Below, piece by piece: positions 7,844-16,689 of a stretch of DNA of 64,000 nt. The notes under the pieces are model-generated. The model ran no database searches. It was not told the DNA's origin and saw only the letters and a list, made by a program, of their open reading frames with translations. The translations under genes were made by a program, and so were the position numbers. Each line of letters starts with the position of its first letter. Position 1 is the stretch's first letter. Origin of the DNA: Stenotrophomonas sp. 24(2023) (GTDB lineage Bacteria > Pseudomonadota > Gammaproteobacteria > Xanthomonadales > Xanthomonadaceae); NCBI RefSeq assembly GCF_030913365.1, contig NZ_CP133160.1, forward strand, positions 3,820,001 to 3,884,000, in the 5' to 3' direction.

Positions 7844-8995
7844 TCACGCGCTGTGGGCCGGCGCATGATGGGCCAGGTGGTCGCGCAGGCTCTGGGCCAC
7901 GCCATCATGGGACAGGAACGTTGCCGCACCTTCGCTGGCCAGGGCCGCTGATGCCGTGGTACGCACGAACATCCGGCGTTCGTAATCCATGACCGCATCC
8001 TGCCAGCGTGGTGCTGCCTGCAGGCAATGGGCAAGCTCGGCCGCATCGAGCAGTGCGTTGTTCGCGCCTTCACCGCCGAAGGGGGACATGACGTGGGCGG
8101 CATCGCCGAGCAGGGTCAGCCCGCTGCGGGGGTTCCAGCAGTGCCCCACCGGCAGCGCATGGATGGGACGGATGGCAAAGTGGTCGTTGCTGGCATCGAA
8201 CAGGGCACGCACGGCATCGGCGTAGCCGCTGAAGGTCTCGCGCAGCGCCTGGCGCATCTGCTGCGGGCGTGCCGTGTCGAAGCGCGCAGGTGCCCAGTCT
8301 TCCGGCACGCGGAACACCGCGTAGCCGCGCAGGTGCGCATTGCCGTTGCGCTGGATGATCAACGCCATGCCCAGGCCCTCCACGTGGGCCTTGCCGTGCC
8401 CGACCAGCGTGGCCAGTGCCGGATGGGCCCGATCCACGTCGTCGATGCCGAACTCGATGAAGGTCAGGCCGCTGTACTGCGGCAGGTAGGGCGACAGCAG
8501 CGGCCGGATGCGTGACCACGCGCCGTCGGCCCCCACGACCAGGTCGAAGGGACCGCTGTTGCCGGCGCCGGTCTGCAGCTGCCACCGGCCGTCATGCTGC
8601 TGCGCCAGTGCCTGGACGGACTGGCCCCAGCGCACCGTGGTGGTGGGCAATGCATCCAGCAGCAGGTCACGCAGCGCAGTGCGGTCCACTTCCGGGCGGT
8701 CGCCGGTGCCATCGGCCGGCATGTCCATCAGCACCGTGCCGTGGTGGTCGATCAGGCGCATGCCCTGGTCTTCATGGCGTGCCACGGCCAGAAACGGTTC
8801 GCGCAGTCCTGCGCGCGTGAGGGCGTGCTGCCCGGAACCGGCATGCAGGTCCAGGGTACCTCCCTGCGGCCGCTCGTCGCGGTGCCGGTCACGTTCAAAG
8901 ACGGTGCAGGACAGTCCCTGCAGGTGCAGCAGCCGGGCGAGCATCAGCCCGCCCGGGCCTGCACCGACGATGGCGATGGAGGGAACGGTCGTCAT
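7844..8995 (-). CDS. Tet(X)-like FAD-dependent monooxygenase
   Basis: The protein has 383 residues from the ATG at 8995 (MTTVPSIAIVGAGPGGLMLARLL); residues 6-14 hold the FAD GxGxxG. The stretch GGTLDLHAGSGQHALTRAGL, the later RPEVDRTALRDLLLDALP and GLTLLGDAAHVMSPFGGEGAN match the layout of the Tet(X) tetracycline monooxygenase subgroup of class A flavoproteins, whose length is about 388. Tet(X) proteins hydroxylate tetracyclines, but relatives act on other aromatics, so function is open. The gene is divergent from a MarR regulator with ATAGG...CCTAT sites between, consistent with induction by a phenolic or drug. An upstream extension to 9040 crosses those sites and is rejected. Confidence 0.8.
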   Translation of the reverse strand: MTTVPSIAIVGAGPGGLMLARLLHLQGLSCTVFERDRHRDERPQGGTLDLHAGSGQHALTRAGLREPFLAVARHEDQGMRLIDHHGTVLMDMPADGTGDRPEVDRTALRDLLLDALPTTTVRWGQSVQALAQQHDGRWQLQTGAGNSGPFDLVVGADGAWSRIRPLLSPYLPQYSGLTFIEFGIDDVDRAHPALATLVGHGKAHVEGLGMALIIQRNGNAHLRGYAVFRVPEDWAPARFDTARPQQMRQALRETFSGYADAVRALFDASNDHFAIRPIHALPVGHCWNPRSGLTLLGDAAHVMSPFGGEGANNALLDAAELAHCLQAAPRWQDAVMDYERRMFVRTTASAALASEGAATFLSHDGVAQSLRDHLAHHAPAHSA

Positions 8996-9010
8996 GGTGT
9001 CTGGAGTAAT

Positions 9011-9044
9011 ATAGGAGCCTATTGAAAAATATAGAGGCACCTAT
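9011..9044. promoter_or_regulatory. MarR-type operator pair
   Basis: ATAGG-AG-CCTAT at 9011-9022 is a perfect inverted repeat. A second site with ATAG and CTAT arms spans 9031-9044, just before and into the MarR start codon. They are 20 bp apart, two helical turns, as is common for MarR dimers. They probably repress both the Tet(X)-like gene and marR itself. Confidence 0.65.
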
Positions 9045-9525
9045 GCAAATGTCAAATGAACAGGGACTCGGCGAGGATGCCCAGGTACTGCGCAGTGTCG
9101 CGCAGGTGTTCCGCGGCTTTGCGAAGCTGGTGGACGCACCGCTGCGTGCGGTGGGTGTTGCCTACAGCCAGGTGCCGGTGCTGGCCGCGCTGAAGGATGG
9201 CGGGGCACTCACCCAGGCCGAACTGGTGCGGCGTTCACAGGTGGAACAGTCGAGCATGGCCCAGCTGTTGGCGCGGATGGAGCGTGACGGGTTGATCGTG
9301 CGCACCCCGGATCCGGCCGATGCACGCAGCCGCCAGGTGGTGCTCAGCCCGGTTGGGCGGAAGAAGCTGCCGCCATCGCGCGGCATCATGGCAGCAGCCA
9401 GTGCACGCGCGCTGGACGGCTTCAGTGCTGACGAATGCGCGCAGCTGCGGCACTGGCTGGCGCGCATCGAGGCCAACGTGCAGCGGGCCCTGGCCGACGA
9501 CGGCCAGGCGCCGGGACAGCCCTAG
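9043..9525 (+). CDS. MarR-family transcriptional regulator
   Basis: The protein has 160 residues. I choose the ATG at 9043 because GAGG at 9034-9037 sits 5 bases upstream. A TTG at 9022 and an ATG at 9049 are alternatives. The winged helix is plain: LTQAELVRRSQVEQSSMAQLLARMERDGLIVRTPDPADARSRQVVLSPVGRK, about residues 55-110, with the DxRSR wing loop. Helices at both ends supply the dimer interface. It is divergent from the Tet(X)-like monooxygenase and most likely represses it until a phenolic or drug ligand binds. Its last four bases overlap the convergent reductase gene. Confidence 0.88.
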   Translation: MQMSNEQGLGEDAQVLRSVAQVFRGFAKLVDAPLRAVGVAYSQVPVLAALKDGGALTQAELVRRSQVEQSSMAQLLARMERDGLIVRTPDPADARSRQVVLSPVGRKKLPPSRGIMAAASARALDGFSADECAQLRHWLARIEANVQRALADDGQAPGQP

Positions 9526-10109
9526 CGCGCCGCTGCCCCTGGAGGGGAGGGGCGCAGCGGCCGGATGTGGACCTGCAGCAGGCCGGTGCCCGATGCAGCG
9601 GCGGCACCGAACTGCAGGTGATGGGGCTGCTCCAGCCCGTCGAACAGGCGCGTGCCCGCGCCGAGCAGCAACGGCAACCAGGTCAGCACGAGTTCGTCGA
9701 CGATGCCGGCCTGGAGGCCCTGGCGCACCAGCGTGCCCCCGTCGAGGTAGACATCGCGCCCCTGCGCGAGCTGCCGCGCCTGGGCCACCAGTGCGGGCAG
9801 GGCGCCGGCCCGTGGCATGACCGTGGGTGGCGCAGCGTCGATCGGGCGATGGGTGGCCACCAGCACCGGACACGGCCCATAAGGCCACGCCTCCATGCCG
9901 GCCACGACATCGTAGGTGGTGCGCCCCATCAGCAGGCAGCCGACCGAGCCCATGAACGTGTCGAAGGAAAGGTAATCGTGGGCGGCGGCGATATCACCGG
10001 CGCGTGCGTAATCGGCACCCAGCCAGTCCAGCGCGTTGTCCGGGCCAGCGATGAAGCCATCCAGCGAACACCCCAGGTAGGCACGTACGCGCCCCTGCGA
10101 AACCGCCAT
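9522..10109 (-). CDS. Dihydrofolate-reductase-family protein (RibD C-terminal domain)
   Basis: This 195-residue protein starts MAVSQGRVRAYLGCSLDGFIAGPDNALDWL, the family entry motif (SLDGFIA). GCLLMGRTTYDVVAG and GRDVYLDGGTLVRQGLQAGIVDELVLTWLPLLLGAGTRLF then match the RibD_C/DHFR-like NADPH-dependent reductase fold. Such stand-alone proteins (YyaP/YwjB-type) have no settled substrate. It is divergent from a TetR gene with a 20-bp palindrome between, so TetR control is likely. It converges on marR with a 4-bp overlap. Confidence 0.85.
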   Translation of the reverse strand: MAVSQGRVRAYLGCSLDGFIAGPDNALDWLGADYARAGDIAAAHDYLSFDTFMGSVGCLLMGRTTYDVVAGMEAWPYGPCPVLVATHRPIDAAPPTVMPRAGALPALVAQARQLAQGRDVYLDGGTLVRQGLQAGIVDELVLTWLPLLLGAGTRLFDGLEQPHHLQFGAAAASGTGLLQVHIRPLRPSPPGAAAR

Positions 10110-10122
10110 GCAGATCCTTTAT

Positions 10123-10142
10123 ATAAACGAATGTTCGTTTAT
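10123..10142. promoter_or_regulatory. Perfect 20-bp TetR-type operator
   Basis: ATAAACGAA (10123-10131) and TTCGTTTAT (10134-10142) form a perfect inverted repeat around TG. It sits between the divergent reductase (start 10109) and TetR (start 10152) genes. The ACGAA...TTCGT core is typical of TetR-family operators. An in-frame ATG at 10131 would start the TetR gene inside this operator and is therefore disfavoured. Confidence 0.75.
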
Positions 10143-10151
10143 GATAGGCCG

Positions 10152-10715
10152 ATGCCACGGACACGATCAATCGCCGATACCGCTGTGCTCGACGCGGCCC
10201 TGGAACTGCTGGTGGGCGAGGGCCCGCAGGGGTTGACCCTGGCAGCGCTGGGGGCACGGGTCGGGTTGTCGGCATCCACGCTGGTGCAGCGCTTCGGCAG
10301 CCGCGCGGCCCTGCTGGAGCAGGCGCTGGCGCGCTCCACCACCCACCTTGCGGCGTCGCCTGCCGGTGCCGGGCCCGTAACGCGGGCGGCACTGGTGGAC
10401 TGGCTGGTGGCAATGACGCGCGGCATGCAGTCGCGGCCGCGCCTGGCCGGGCACGTGGCGTTGCTGATGGAAGACCTGCGGCAGGCACAGGGCCGCCGCG
10501 GCGCGCTGGCCCGCACGCATGTGCTGGAACTGCGGCGCGTGCTGGCTGAACGCCTGCAGGCCCTGGGGATCGCCGATGCCGACCGTGCCGCCCGCCTGCT
10601 GGAAGCGCACTGGCACGGCCTGGTACTGCAGTGGGGCCTGGGGGGGCGGGGCAGCCTGCGCCAATGGATGCTCAACGGGCTGGAGGAGTTGCTGGACCTG
10701 CTCGGCGTGCCCTGA
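10152..10715 (+). CDS. TetR-family transcriptional regulator
   Basis: This 187-residue protein is read from the ATG at 10152 (MPRTRSIADTAVLDAALELL). The HTH is AALGARVGLSASTLVQRFGSRAALLEQAL, about residues 33-62, in which VQRFGSR replaces the usual YxHFxSK. The C-terminal ligand-binding part is helical, with LVAMTRGMQSRPRLAGHVALLMEDL. It is divergent from the DHFR-like reductase, and the 20-bp palindrome between them is its likely binding site. An ATG at 10131 in frame would add 7 residues. The ligand is unknown. Confidence 0.82.
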   Translation: MPRTRSIADTAVLDAALELLVGEGPQGLTLAALGARVGLSASTLVQRFGSRAALLEQALARSTTHLAASPAGAGPVTRAALVDWLVAMTRGMQSRPRLAGHVALLMEDLRQAQGRRGALARTHVLELRRVLAERLQALGIADADRAARLLEAHWHGLVLQWGLGGRGSLRQWMLNGLEELLDLLGVP

Positions 10716-10723
10716 GCCGGCCG

Positions 10724-11623
10724 TCAGCCGGCCTGCAGGGCGATCTGCTCGCGCAGCCAGCGGTGTGCCGGGTCGCGGTGGACGCGTTCGTGCCACAGCA
10801 GCACCATTTCAAATCCGGCGATTTCCAGTGGCGGCTCCACCACCCGGAATGCCGGGTCGCCCCTGACCAGGCGTTCGGGCAGCATCGCCACCAGGTCGGT
10901 GCGGACCAGCGCATTGCGCAGGAACAGGAAGTGCGGCACGGACAGTGCCACGTTGCGGCGCAGGCCGTGCTGGGCCAGCGCCACGTCGGTGACGCCGTGG
11001 AAGCCGCCGCCATCGGGTGATACCAGCGCGTGGTCAAGGGCACAGAACCGGGCCAGGCTCGGGCGTCGCCGCAGCTTCGGGTGGCCGGCGCGGCCGGCCA
11101 GGACATAGCGCTCGGTGAACAGGGGCCGATGGTGCAGCTGGGGCGGTGCGTCGGCGGTAATGTGCACGACCAGGTCCACGTCGCCACGCTCGCACTGGGC
11201 CACCATCTGCGCCGGCGCCAGGCCGGTGATCGCCACGCGCGCGGCGGGCGAGGCGGCGTACAGCCGGGGCAGCAACGGCAGCAGCACGGTGCTGGCCCCG
11301 TAGTCCGATGCCATCACCCGCCAGACCCGCGCGTCAACGGCCGGGTCGAAGGGCTGCAGCGGGGCCACCGCCCGCTCCAGCAGTGCCAGGGCCTCGGCAA
11401 GGGGCGCACGCAATGATTCGGCACGCGCCGTGGGCCGCATGCCGCGCGGGCCGGGCAGCAGCAGGGGGTCGTTGAACCGCGCCCGCAGCCGCGCCAGCTG
11501 CACGCTGACCGTCGGCTGCGCCAGGTGCAGGCGCTGGGCGGCACGGGTCACGTTCTGCTCGTCCAGCAGCGCCTGCAGGGTCACCAGCAGGTTCAGGTCG
11601 AGCGTGCGCAAGGTATTGTTCAT
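10724..11623 (-). CDS. LysR-family transcriptional regulator (NodD/LinR-like)
   Basis: This 299-residue protein starts at the ATG at 11623 (MNNTLRTLDLNLLVTLQALLDEQNVTRAAQRLHLAQPTVSVQLARLR). LRTLDLNLL with the ARFNDPLLLPGPRGMRPTARAE continuation places it in the NodD/LinR/SyrM-like LysR branch. The effector domain runs from about residue 90 to the end. It is divergent from a flavodoxin-fold quinone reductase 83 bp away, the usual LysR-target arrangement for this pair. A weak dyad TGA-N9-TCA lies in the spacer at 11641-11655. An in-frame ATG at 11656 would add 11 residues. Confidence 0.86.
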   Translation of the reverse strand: MNNTLRTLDLNLLVTLQALLDEQNVTRAAQRLHLAQPTVSVQLARLRARFNDPLLLPGPRGMRPTARAESLRAPLAEALALLERAVAPLQPFDPAVDARVWRVMASDYGASTVLLPLLPRLYAASPAARVAITGLAPAQMVAQCERGDVDLVVHITADAPPQLHHRPLFTERYVLAGRAGHPKLRRRPSLARFCALDHALVSPDGGGFHGVTDVALAQHGLRRNVALSVPHFLFLRNALVRTDLVAMLPERLVRGDPAFRVVEPPLEIAGFEMVLLWHERVHRDPAHRWLREQIALQAG

Positions 11624-11706
11624 GGCAATGCCGTGAATTGTGATTATCCATTTCAACTATAGCGGGTGGGCGCCTACTGTGGCGTTACTTTCCACGGACC
11701 TTCCCC

Positions 11707-12396
11707 ATGAACATCCTGCTCGTCTACGCCCACCCCGAACCGCGCTCGCTCAATGGCGCCCTGCGTGACTTCGCTGTCCAGCACCTCACCGCGCAGGGCC
11801 ACGCCGTGCAGGTATCCGACCTGCATGTGATGCAGTGGAAGCCGGTGCTGGATGCAGCCGATCATGTCGGCCGCGATCCGGCACGGCCCTACCAGGCATC
11901 ACGGGATTCGCAGCAGGCGTACGCCAGTGGCCAGCAGAGCGCGGACATCGCCGCAGAACAGGACAAGCTGCGCTGGGCCGACGTGCTGATCCTGCAGTTC
12001 CCGCTGTGGTGGTTCTCGATGCCGGCCATCCTCAAGGGCTGGGTCGATCGCGTGTACGCACACGGCTTTGCCTATGGCGTGGGCGAGCATTCCGATACCC
12101 ACTGGGGGGACCGCTACGGCGAAGGCAGCATGGCCGGCAAGCGCGCGATGCTGCTGGTCACCACCGGTGGCTGGGCATCGCATTACAGTACGCGTGGCAT
12201 CAACGGCAGCCTTGATGATGTGCTGTTTCCCATCCAGCACGGCATCCTTTTCTATCCCGGTTTCGCGGTGCTGCCCCCGCACGTGATCCATCGCACCAGC
12301 CGCATGGATGCCGATCGCTTCGCACAGGAACAGCAGCAGCTTGCCAGCCGGCTTGATGGCCTGGCCAGCGATGCGGTGTTGCCGTACCGCCGGTAG
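11707..12396 (+). CDS. NAD(P)H dehydrogenase (quinone)/flavodoxin-2 family
   Basis: This 229-residue protein starts MNILLVYAHPEPRSLNGALRDF, the FMN/FAD-binding first strand of the flavodoxin-2 fold (NQO1, KefF, MdaB). LRWADVLILQFPLWWFSMPAILKGWVDRV is the signature of the active-site loop, and MLLVTTGGWASHYSTRGING follows. Such enzymes carry out two-electron reduction of quinones or azo compounds with NAD(P)H in the cytoplasm, limiting radical formation. The divergent LysR gene is the probable regulator. The 220 bp after the stop contain no gene I can support. Confidence 0.88.
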   Translation: MNILLVYAHPEPRSLNGALRDFAVQHLTAQGHAVQVSDLHVMQWKPVLDAADHVGRDPARPYQASRDSQQAYASGQQSADIAAEQDKLRWADVLILQFPLWWFSMPAILKGWVDRVYAHGFAYGVGEHSDTHWGDRYGEGSMAGKRAMLLVTTGGWASHYSTRGINGSLDDVLFPIQHGILFYPGFAVLPPHVIHRTSRMDADRFAQEQQQLASRLDGLASDAVLPYRR

Positions 12397-12616
12397 AACG
12401 GCGGTGATTACCACATCCCGGAATTGACGCTGCGTGAAGCATTGGCACCGGATGCAGCCGGCCTTTCGATGCACCTGATGTCTGCTGCGCGTGAAGACTG
12501 ATGCCGGTGCGGTGTGCGGCACCGCAGGAAGCCTCGTGATGTGACCAACAACGCACTCTCCTTCATCTGCCATCTGCCATAGTGATGCCGGGGGATACAG
12601 GGGGTTACACCGCAAC

Positions 12617-13621
12617 ATGCCGTTGGCATCCACAGCCCAGATCATCGAGCTGCTGCAGCAGTCCTATGGCATTGCCGCCGATGCGGTGGTGCCACGCCCG
12701 GTGGGCGCCGATGCCAATGCAGGTGTCTACCGCATCGATGCCCGGCGCGGGCAGTGGTGGTTGAAGTGCCGCAGCTACCGCGTGGAAACCACGGTATGGG
12801 ACAGCCTGCATTGGCTGCGTTCGCAGCTGGGCATCGAAGAAATCGTCGCGCCGTGGCCGGCCTTGACCGGCGGCGCGGCGGTACAGCGCTGGGGCCTGCA
12901 GTTCACCTTGTTTCCCTACGTGGAAGGCCTGTCCGGTTTCGAGGCCGCGCTGAGCCGTGCGCAGTGGCAGCAGTTGGGCGGGGTGCTGCGGCGGCTGCAC
13001 GATGCGCACCTTCCTGAGGCCCTGCAGGGCGGCCTGCCCGCGGTGGGGCTCGAGGCCGGTGCGCTGGACACGGTGGGCAGCTGGTTGCAGCAGCCGGCAG
13101 GGCTGCCGGCGGCACGCGATGGTTTTGGCGAACGCTTCCTGGCGCTGTGGCGGCAGTACCAGGGGCGCATCGAACACCTGCACGGGCGTGCCGAACAGCT
13201 GCGCGCCACGCTGCAGGATGCTGCCCCGGCGCGCGTGCTGTGCCATACCGATCTGCATGCCGGCAACCTGCTGATGGGCGCCGGAGGCAGCCTGTACCTC
13301 ATCGATTGGGATGGCCTGGCCCTGGCGCCCCGCGAGCGTGACCTGATGTTCATCGGTGCTGCGGTCGGTGGCCGCTGGGGACGCGAACGCCCACTGGGGT
13401 TCGCCGAGGGCTACGGGCATGACGAGGCCGATCCGCGCTGGATCGCCTGGTACCGGCACTGGCGCATCCTGCAGGACCTGGTCGAGTTCCAGCAGGCGTT
13501 GCTGGCGCCGGGGGCCGAGGCGCGCTCAACGCAGCAGCGGCGCCAGCTGCTGCAGTACCTGGCCGAACAGTTCGCACCGGGCAATGTGTTCGATGCGGCC
13601 GCGCGGGTTTTCGTGTTCTAG
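12617..13621 (+). CDS. APH(9)-like aminoglycoside/spectinomycin phosphotransferase family protein
   Basis: The protein has 334 residues and the bacterial antibiotic-kinase fold: an N-lobe to about residue 100, then VLCHTDLHAGNLLMG with catalytic Asp212 and LIDWDGLALAPRERDLMFIG with metal-binding Asp230. The length and the IDWD...ERDLMFIG block resemble APH(9) spectinomycin kinases (about 331 residues) more than APH(3'). Chromosomal relatives in environmental bacteria may instead phosphorylate metabolites, so resistance is not proven. The gene stands alone, converges on an EamA gene 17 bp after its stop, and has no nearby mobile element. Confidence 0.75.
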   Translation: MPLASTAQIIELLQQSYGIAADAVVPRPVGADANAGVYRIDARRGQWWLKCRSYRVETTVWDSLHWLRSQLGIEEIVAPWPALTGGAAVQRWGLQFTLFPYVEGLSGFEAALSRAQWQQLGGVLRRLHDAHLPEALQGGLPAVGLEAGALDTVGSWLQQPAGLPAARDGFGERFLALWRQYQGRIEHLHGRAEQLRATLQDAAPARVLCHTDLHAGNLLMGAGGSLYLIDWDGLALAPRERDLMFIGAAVGGRWGRERPLGFAEGYGHDEADPRWIAWYRHWRILQDLVEFQQALLAPGAEARSTQQRRQLLQYLAEQFAPGNVFDAAARVFVF

Positions 13622-13638
13622 CACGCCGCTGTGCGGCT

Positions 13639-14565
13639 TCATTCCACGGGTCTGGCGGCGGCGGTGGGCGCCGCGCTCCTGGCACGGCGTGCCAGCAGTG
13701 CTTCACGGTGGGCGATGTAGGCATTGGCGGCCAGGATGATGCCTGCCCCGATCACGGTCCAGCGGTCGAGCGCCTCGTTGAACAGCAGCCATCCCAGCAC
13801 GCTGACCAGTGGCAGTTGCATGAAGCTGATCGGGGTCAGGGCGGACACCTCGCCCAGCCGTAGTGCCCGCGTCCACAGCAGCTGGCCAGCGGTGCCCAGT
13901 ACGCCGGTCGCCACCAGCCACAGCCAGGCGATGCCTGTGGGCCAGACCCATACGAACAGGGCGGGTACCAGTGACAGCGGCACCCAGAACACATAGGTGT
14001 AGAACACCACGGTATCGGCTGTGTCCACGCGCGTGAGCTGCTTGATCTGGATGGCCACCAGCGAGCTGAGCAGCGCGGCGGCCACCGCGACCAGGCTGCC
14101 GGCAGTAAAGCCGGCGGTGCCCGGGCGCACGATGATCAGCACGCCGATGAATCCGGCCACCACCGCCGCCCAGCGGCGCATGCGCACGGTTTCGCCCAGC
14201 CACAACACCGCGGCGATGGTGACGAACAGGGGCGTGGAATAGGACAGCGAGATCGCCTGCGCCAGCGGCAGGTGGCCGACCGCCCAGAAGCCGCACAGCA
14301 TCGAGGCCAGGCCGATGGCGCTGCGCACGAAGTAACGTGACAGCTGGGTGGTTTTCAGCGGGGTGCGGCTCGGGCGCAGCAGCATCGGCAGCAATGCCAT
14401 CAGGCCGAAGGCATTGCGGAAGAACGCCACTTCCTGGGTCGGCACATAGGCAGTGGCGTAGCGGATGCACACTGCCATCAAGCCGAAGGCGGTGGTGCTG
14501 GCCAGCATCAACAGCGCCGCCCGCATCGGGGTGGCGCCGGCAGTGCGCGCGGGGGCGTTCACCAC
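13639..14565 (-). CDS. DMT-superfamily EamA transporter
   Basis: This 308-residue inner-membrane protein has ten predicted helices in two EamA repeats of about 140 residues. The first includes [21 protein letters not shown] and [20 protein letters not shown]; the second includes [29 protein letters not shown] and [32 protein letters not shown]. It belongs to the RhaT/YdcZ-like drug/metabolite exporters, and no substrate can be assigned. Its ATG overlaps the last codons of murB by 7 bp, so it ends the minus-strand DUF4190-methyltransferase-pyrD-murB run. Confidence 0.85.
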   Translation of the reverse strand: MVNAPARTAGATPMRAALLMLASTTAFGLMAVCIRYATAYVPTQEVAFFRNAFGLMALLPMLLRPSRTPLKTTQLSRYFVRSAIGLASMLCGFWAVGHLPLAQAISLSYSTPLFVTIAAVLWLGETVRMRRWAAVVAGFIGVLIIVRPGTAGFTAGSLVAVAAALLSSLVAIQIKQLTRVDTADTVVFYTYVFWVPLSLVPALFVWVWPTGIAWLWLVATGVLGTAGQLLWTRALRLGEVSALTPISFMQLPLVSVLGWLLFNEALDRWTVIGAGIILAANAYIAHREALLARRARSAAPTAAARPVE

Positions 14566-15629
14566 TGTGCGCCGAGCAGGCGCGGTTCCGGTTCGATCGG
14601 CACGCCGAAGGTGTCCAGCACCGAGGCCGAGATGCGTCGTGCCAGTGACAGCAGTTGTGCACCGGTGGCCGTGCCGTGGTTGACCAGCACCAGCGCATGG
14701 CTGGCGGCCACGCCGGCGTCGCCGTCGCGGTAGCCCTTCCAGCCACGGTGCTCGATCATCCAGGCGGCCGACACCTTGCGCAGGCCATCGTGCTCGGCCG
14801 GGAACACCGGCAGTGCGGGGAAGCGCTGCTGCAGCACCTCGACCTGTTCCAGCGGCAGCACCGGGTTCTTGAAGAAGCTGCCGGCATTGCCCAGCACGTC
14901 CGGGTCGGGCAGCTTGCGGCGGCGGATGGCGATCACCGCATTGGCCACATCGGCCGCCACCGGCAATTCCACGCCCTGCGCCTGCAGTTCCTCGCGGATC
15001 CCGGCGTAGTCCATGCGCAGGTCGTGCAGCAGGGGCAGTTTCAATTCGATGGCGGTGATCAGGTAGCGATCGGCCTGCTGCTTGAACACACTGTCACGGT
15101 AGGCGAAGGCGCACTGTGCGTTGTCCAGCCGCACCCAGCTTTCTTCCTGGCAGTCCCAGGCCTCCACGGCCTGGATGAATTCACCCACCTGCGCACCATA
15201 GGCGCCGATGTTCTGGATCGGCGCTGCGCCGGCGGTACCGGGAATCAGGGCCAGGTTTTCCAGCCCGGACAAGCCGTTCTGCAGCGACCACATCACCAGC
15301 CCATGCCAGGACACGCCGGCCCCGGCACGCACCACGGCATGGTCGGCGCGGTGCTCCAGGATGCGGATGTCACGGTTGCCGAACACCAGCACGGTGCCGG
15401 GCAGGTCCGCGGCGATCAGCACATTGCTGCCGCTGCCCAGCACCAGCAGCGGGCCGTCGGCCACCTGCGGCAGGGCCAGCACTTCGGGCAACAGGGCCGG
15501 GTCGTGCAGTTCCAGCAGCTGCGCCGCACTGGCGCGCACATGGAAGGTGTTCAGTGCCTGCAGCGGTGCGTTTTCGGTCAGCGACCAGCGCAGCGGCGGC
15601 GTATCGTCGGTGTCGGCAGGCGTGCTCAC
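14559..15629 (-). CDS. murB: UDP-N-acetylenolpyruvoylglucosamine reductase MurB
   Basis: MurB reduces UDP-GlcNAc-enolpyruvate to UDP-MurNAc with NADPH and FAD, the second step of peptidoglycan precursor synthesis, in the cytoplasm. The 356-residue protein has the type I MurB motifs [70 protein letters not shown] and the C-terminal [11 protein letters not shown] start it at GTG 15629, whose GTGA overlaps the pyrD stop. The frame upstream of this is antisense to nothing useful and lies inside pyrD. Translational coupling with pyrD is likely. Confidence 0.95.
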   Translation of the reverse strand: MSTPADTDDTPPLRWSLTENAPLQALNTFHVRASAAQLLELHDPALLPEVLALPQVADGPLLVLGSGSNVLIAADLPGTVLVFGNRDIRILEHRADHAVVRAGAGVSWHGLVMWSLQNGLSGLENLALIPGTAGAAPIQNIGAYGAQVGEFIQAVEAWDCQEESWVRLDNAQCAFAYRDSVFKQQADRYLITAIELKLPLLHDLRMDYAGIREELQAQGVELPVAADVANAVIAIRRRKLPDPDVLGNAGSFFKNPVLPLEQVEVLQQRFPALPVFPAEHDGLRKVSAAWMIEHRGWKGYRDGDAGVAASHALVLVNHGTATGAQLLSLARRISASVLDTFGVPIEPEPRLLGAQW

Positions 15630-16681
15630 AGCGGTGCCACCGCGCCACGGCTGGGGGCTTCGCGGCGGCGGCGGATCGCCTCCACGCAGTCGCCCACCAG
15701 CGCAGGGCCCTTGTAGATCAGGCCGCTGTAGCACTGCACCAGCGCCGCACCGGCGGCCATCTTGGCCACCGCGTCGGCACCGGACTGGATGCCCCCCACG
15801 CCAATCAACGGCATGGTTTCCGGCAGGCGCGCCCGCAGCCGGCGCAGCACCAGCGTGGACTGCGCCAGCAGCGGCGCACCGGACAGGCCACCGGCCTCGT
15901 TGGCCAGCGGATCACCGGCCACCAGGCTGCGGTCGATGGTGGTGTTGGTGGCGATGACCCCGTCCACCTGCAGTTCGCCCAGCACGCGTGCGGCGGCGTC
16001 GATGTCGCGGTCGTTCAGGTCCGGCGCCACCTTCACCAGCATCGGCACGCGGCGGCCATGCTGTGCGGCCAGGGCTTCCTGGCGCTCGCGCAGGCCGGCC
16101 ACCAGCTGCCGCAGCGCGGTTTCTTCCTGCAGTTCGCGCAGGCCGGCAGTATTGGGCGAGGAGATGTTGACCGTGATGTAGTCGGCCAGCGGGTACACCT
16201 TGTCCAGGCACAGCAGGTAATCCTGCAGTGCCTGTTCGTTGGGCGTGTCCTTGTTCTTGCCGATGTTGATGCCCAGCAACCCGCGGCGGTTGCGGGCCCG
16301 TTCGACATTGCGCACCAGCGCGTCCACGCCATCGTTGTTGAAGCCCATCCGGTTGATGATGGCCCCGTGGGTGGGCAGGCGGAACAGGCGCGGGCGCGGG
16401 TTGCCGGCCTGCGGCCGCGGGGTGATCGTGCCGATTTCCACGAAGCCGAAGCCCAACGCGAACAGGGCATCGATGTGCGCACCGTTCTTGTCCAGACCGG
16501 CGGCCAGGCCGACCGGATTGGGGAAGGTCAAGCCGAAGGCATCGGTGGGCAGCGGGGCGATCCTTGCCGCCAGCAGCGGCGTGGTGCCGGTGCGGTACGC
16601 CATGTCCAGCGCGGACAGGCCAAGGCCGTGGGCGCGTTCGGCGTCGAGGGAAAACAGGAAGGGGCGGGCAAGCGAATACAT
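15626..16681 (-). CDS. pyrD: Dihydroorotate dehydrogenase (quinone), class 2
   Basis: PyrD oxidises dihydroorotate to orotate and passes electrons to membrane quinone, the fourth step of UMP synthesis. The 351-residue length and the N-terminal membrane-associating helix ([22 protein letters not shown]) define class 2. Conserved blocks include [75 protein letters not shown] (the catalytic Ser region), TNTTIDRS and GVGGI. The ATG at 16681 matches the E. coli PyrD N terminus (MYYPFVRKALFQLD); another at 16693 is possible. It lies 8 bp after the methyltransferase stop. Confidence 0.96.
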   Translation of the reverse strand: MYSLARPFLFSLDAERAHGLGLSALDMAYRTGTTPLLAARIAPLPTDAFGLTFPNPVGLAAGLDKNGAHIDALFALGFGFVEIGTITPRPQAGNPRPRLFRLPTHGAIINRMGFNNDGVDALVRNVERARNRRGLLGINIGKNKDTPNEQALQDYLLCLDKVYPLADYITVNISSPNTAGLRELQEETALRQLVAGLRERQEALAAQHGRRVPMLVKVAPDLNDRDIDAAARVLGELQVDGVIATNTTIDRSLVAGDPLANEAGGLSGAPLLAQSTLVLRRLRARLPETMPLIGVGGIQSGADAVAKMAAGAALVQCYSGLIYKGPALVGDCVEAIRRRREAPSRGAVAPL

Positions 16682-16689
16682 GCGTTGTT

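Noticed and set aside
12605..13459. Minus-strand open frame across the APH-like gene
   Set aside because: The plus strand has intact catalytic motifs and this frame has none.
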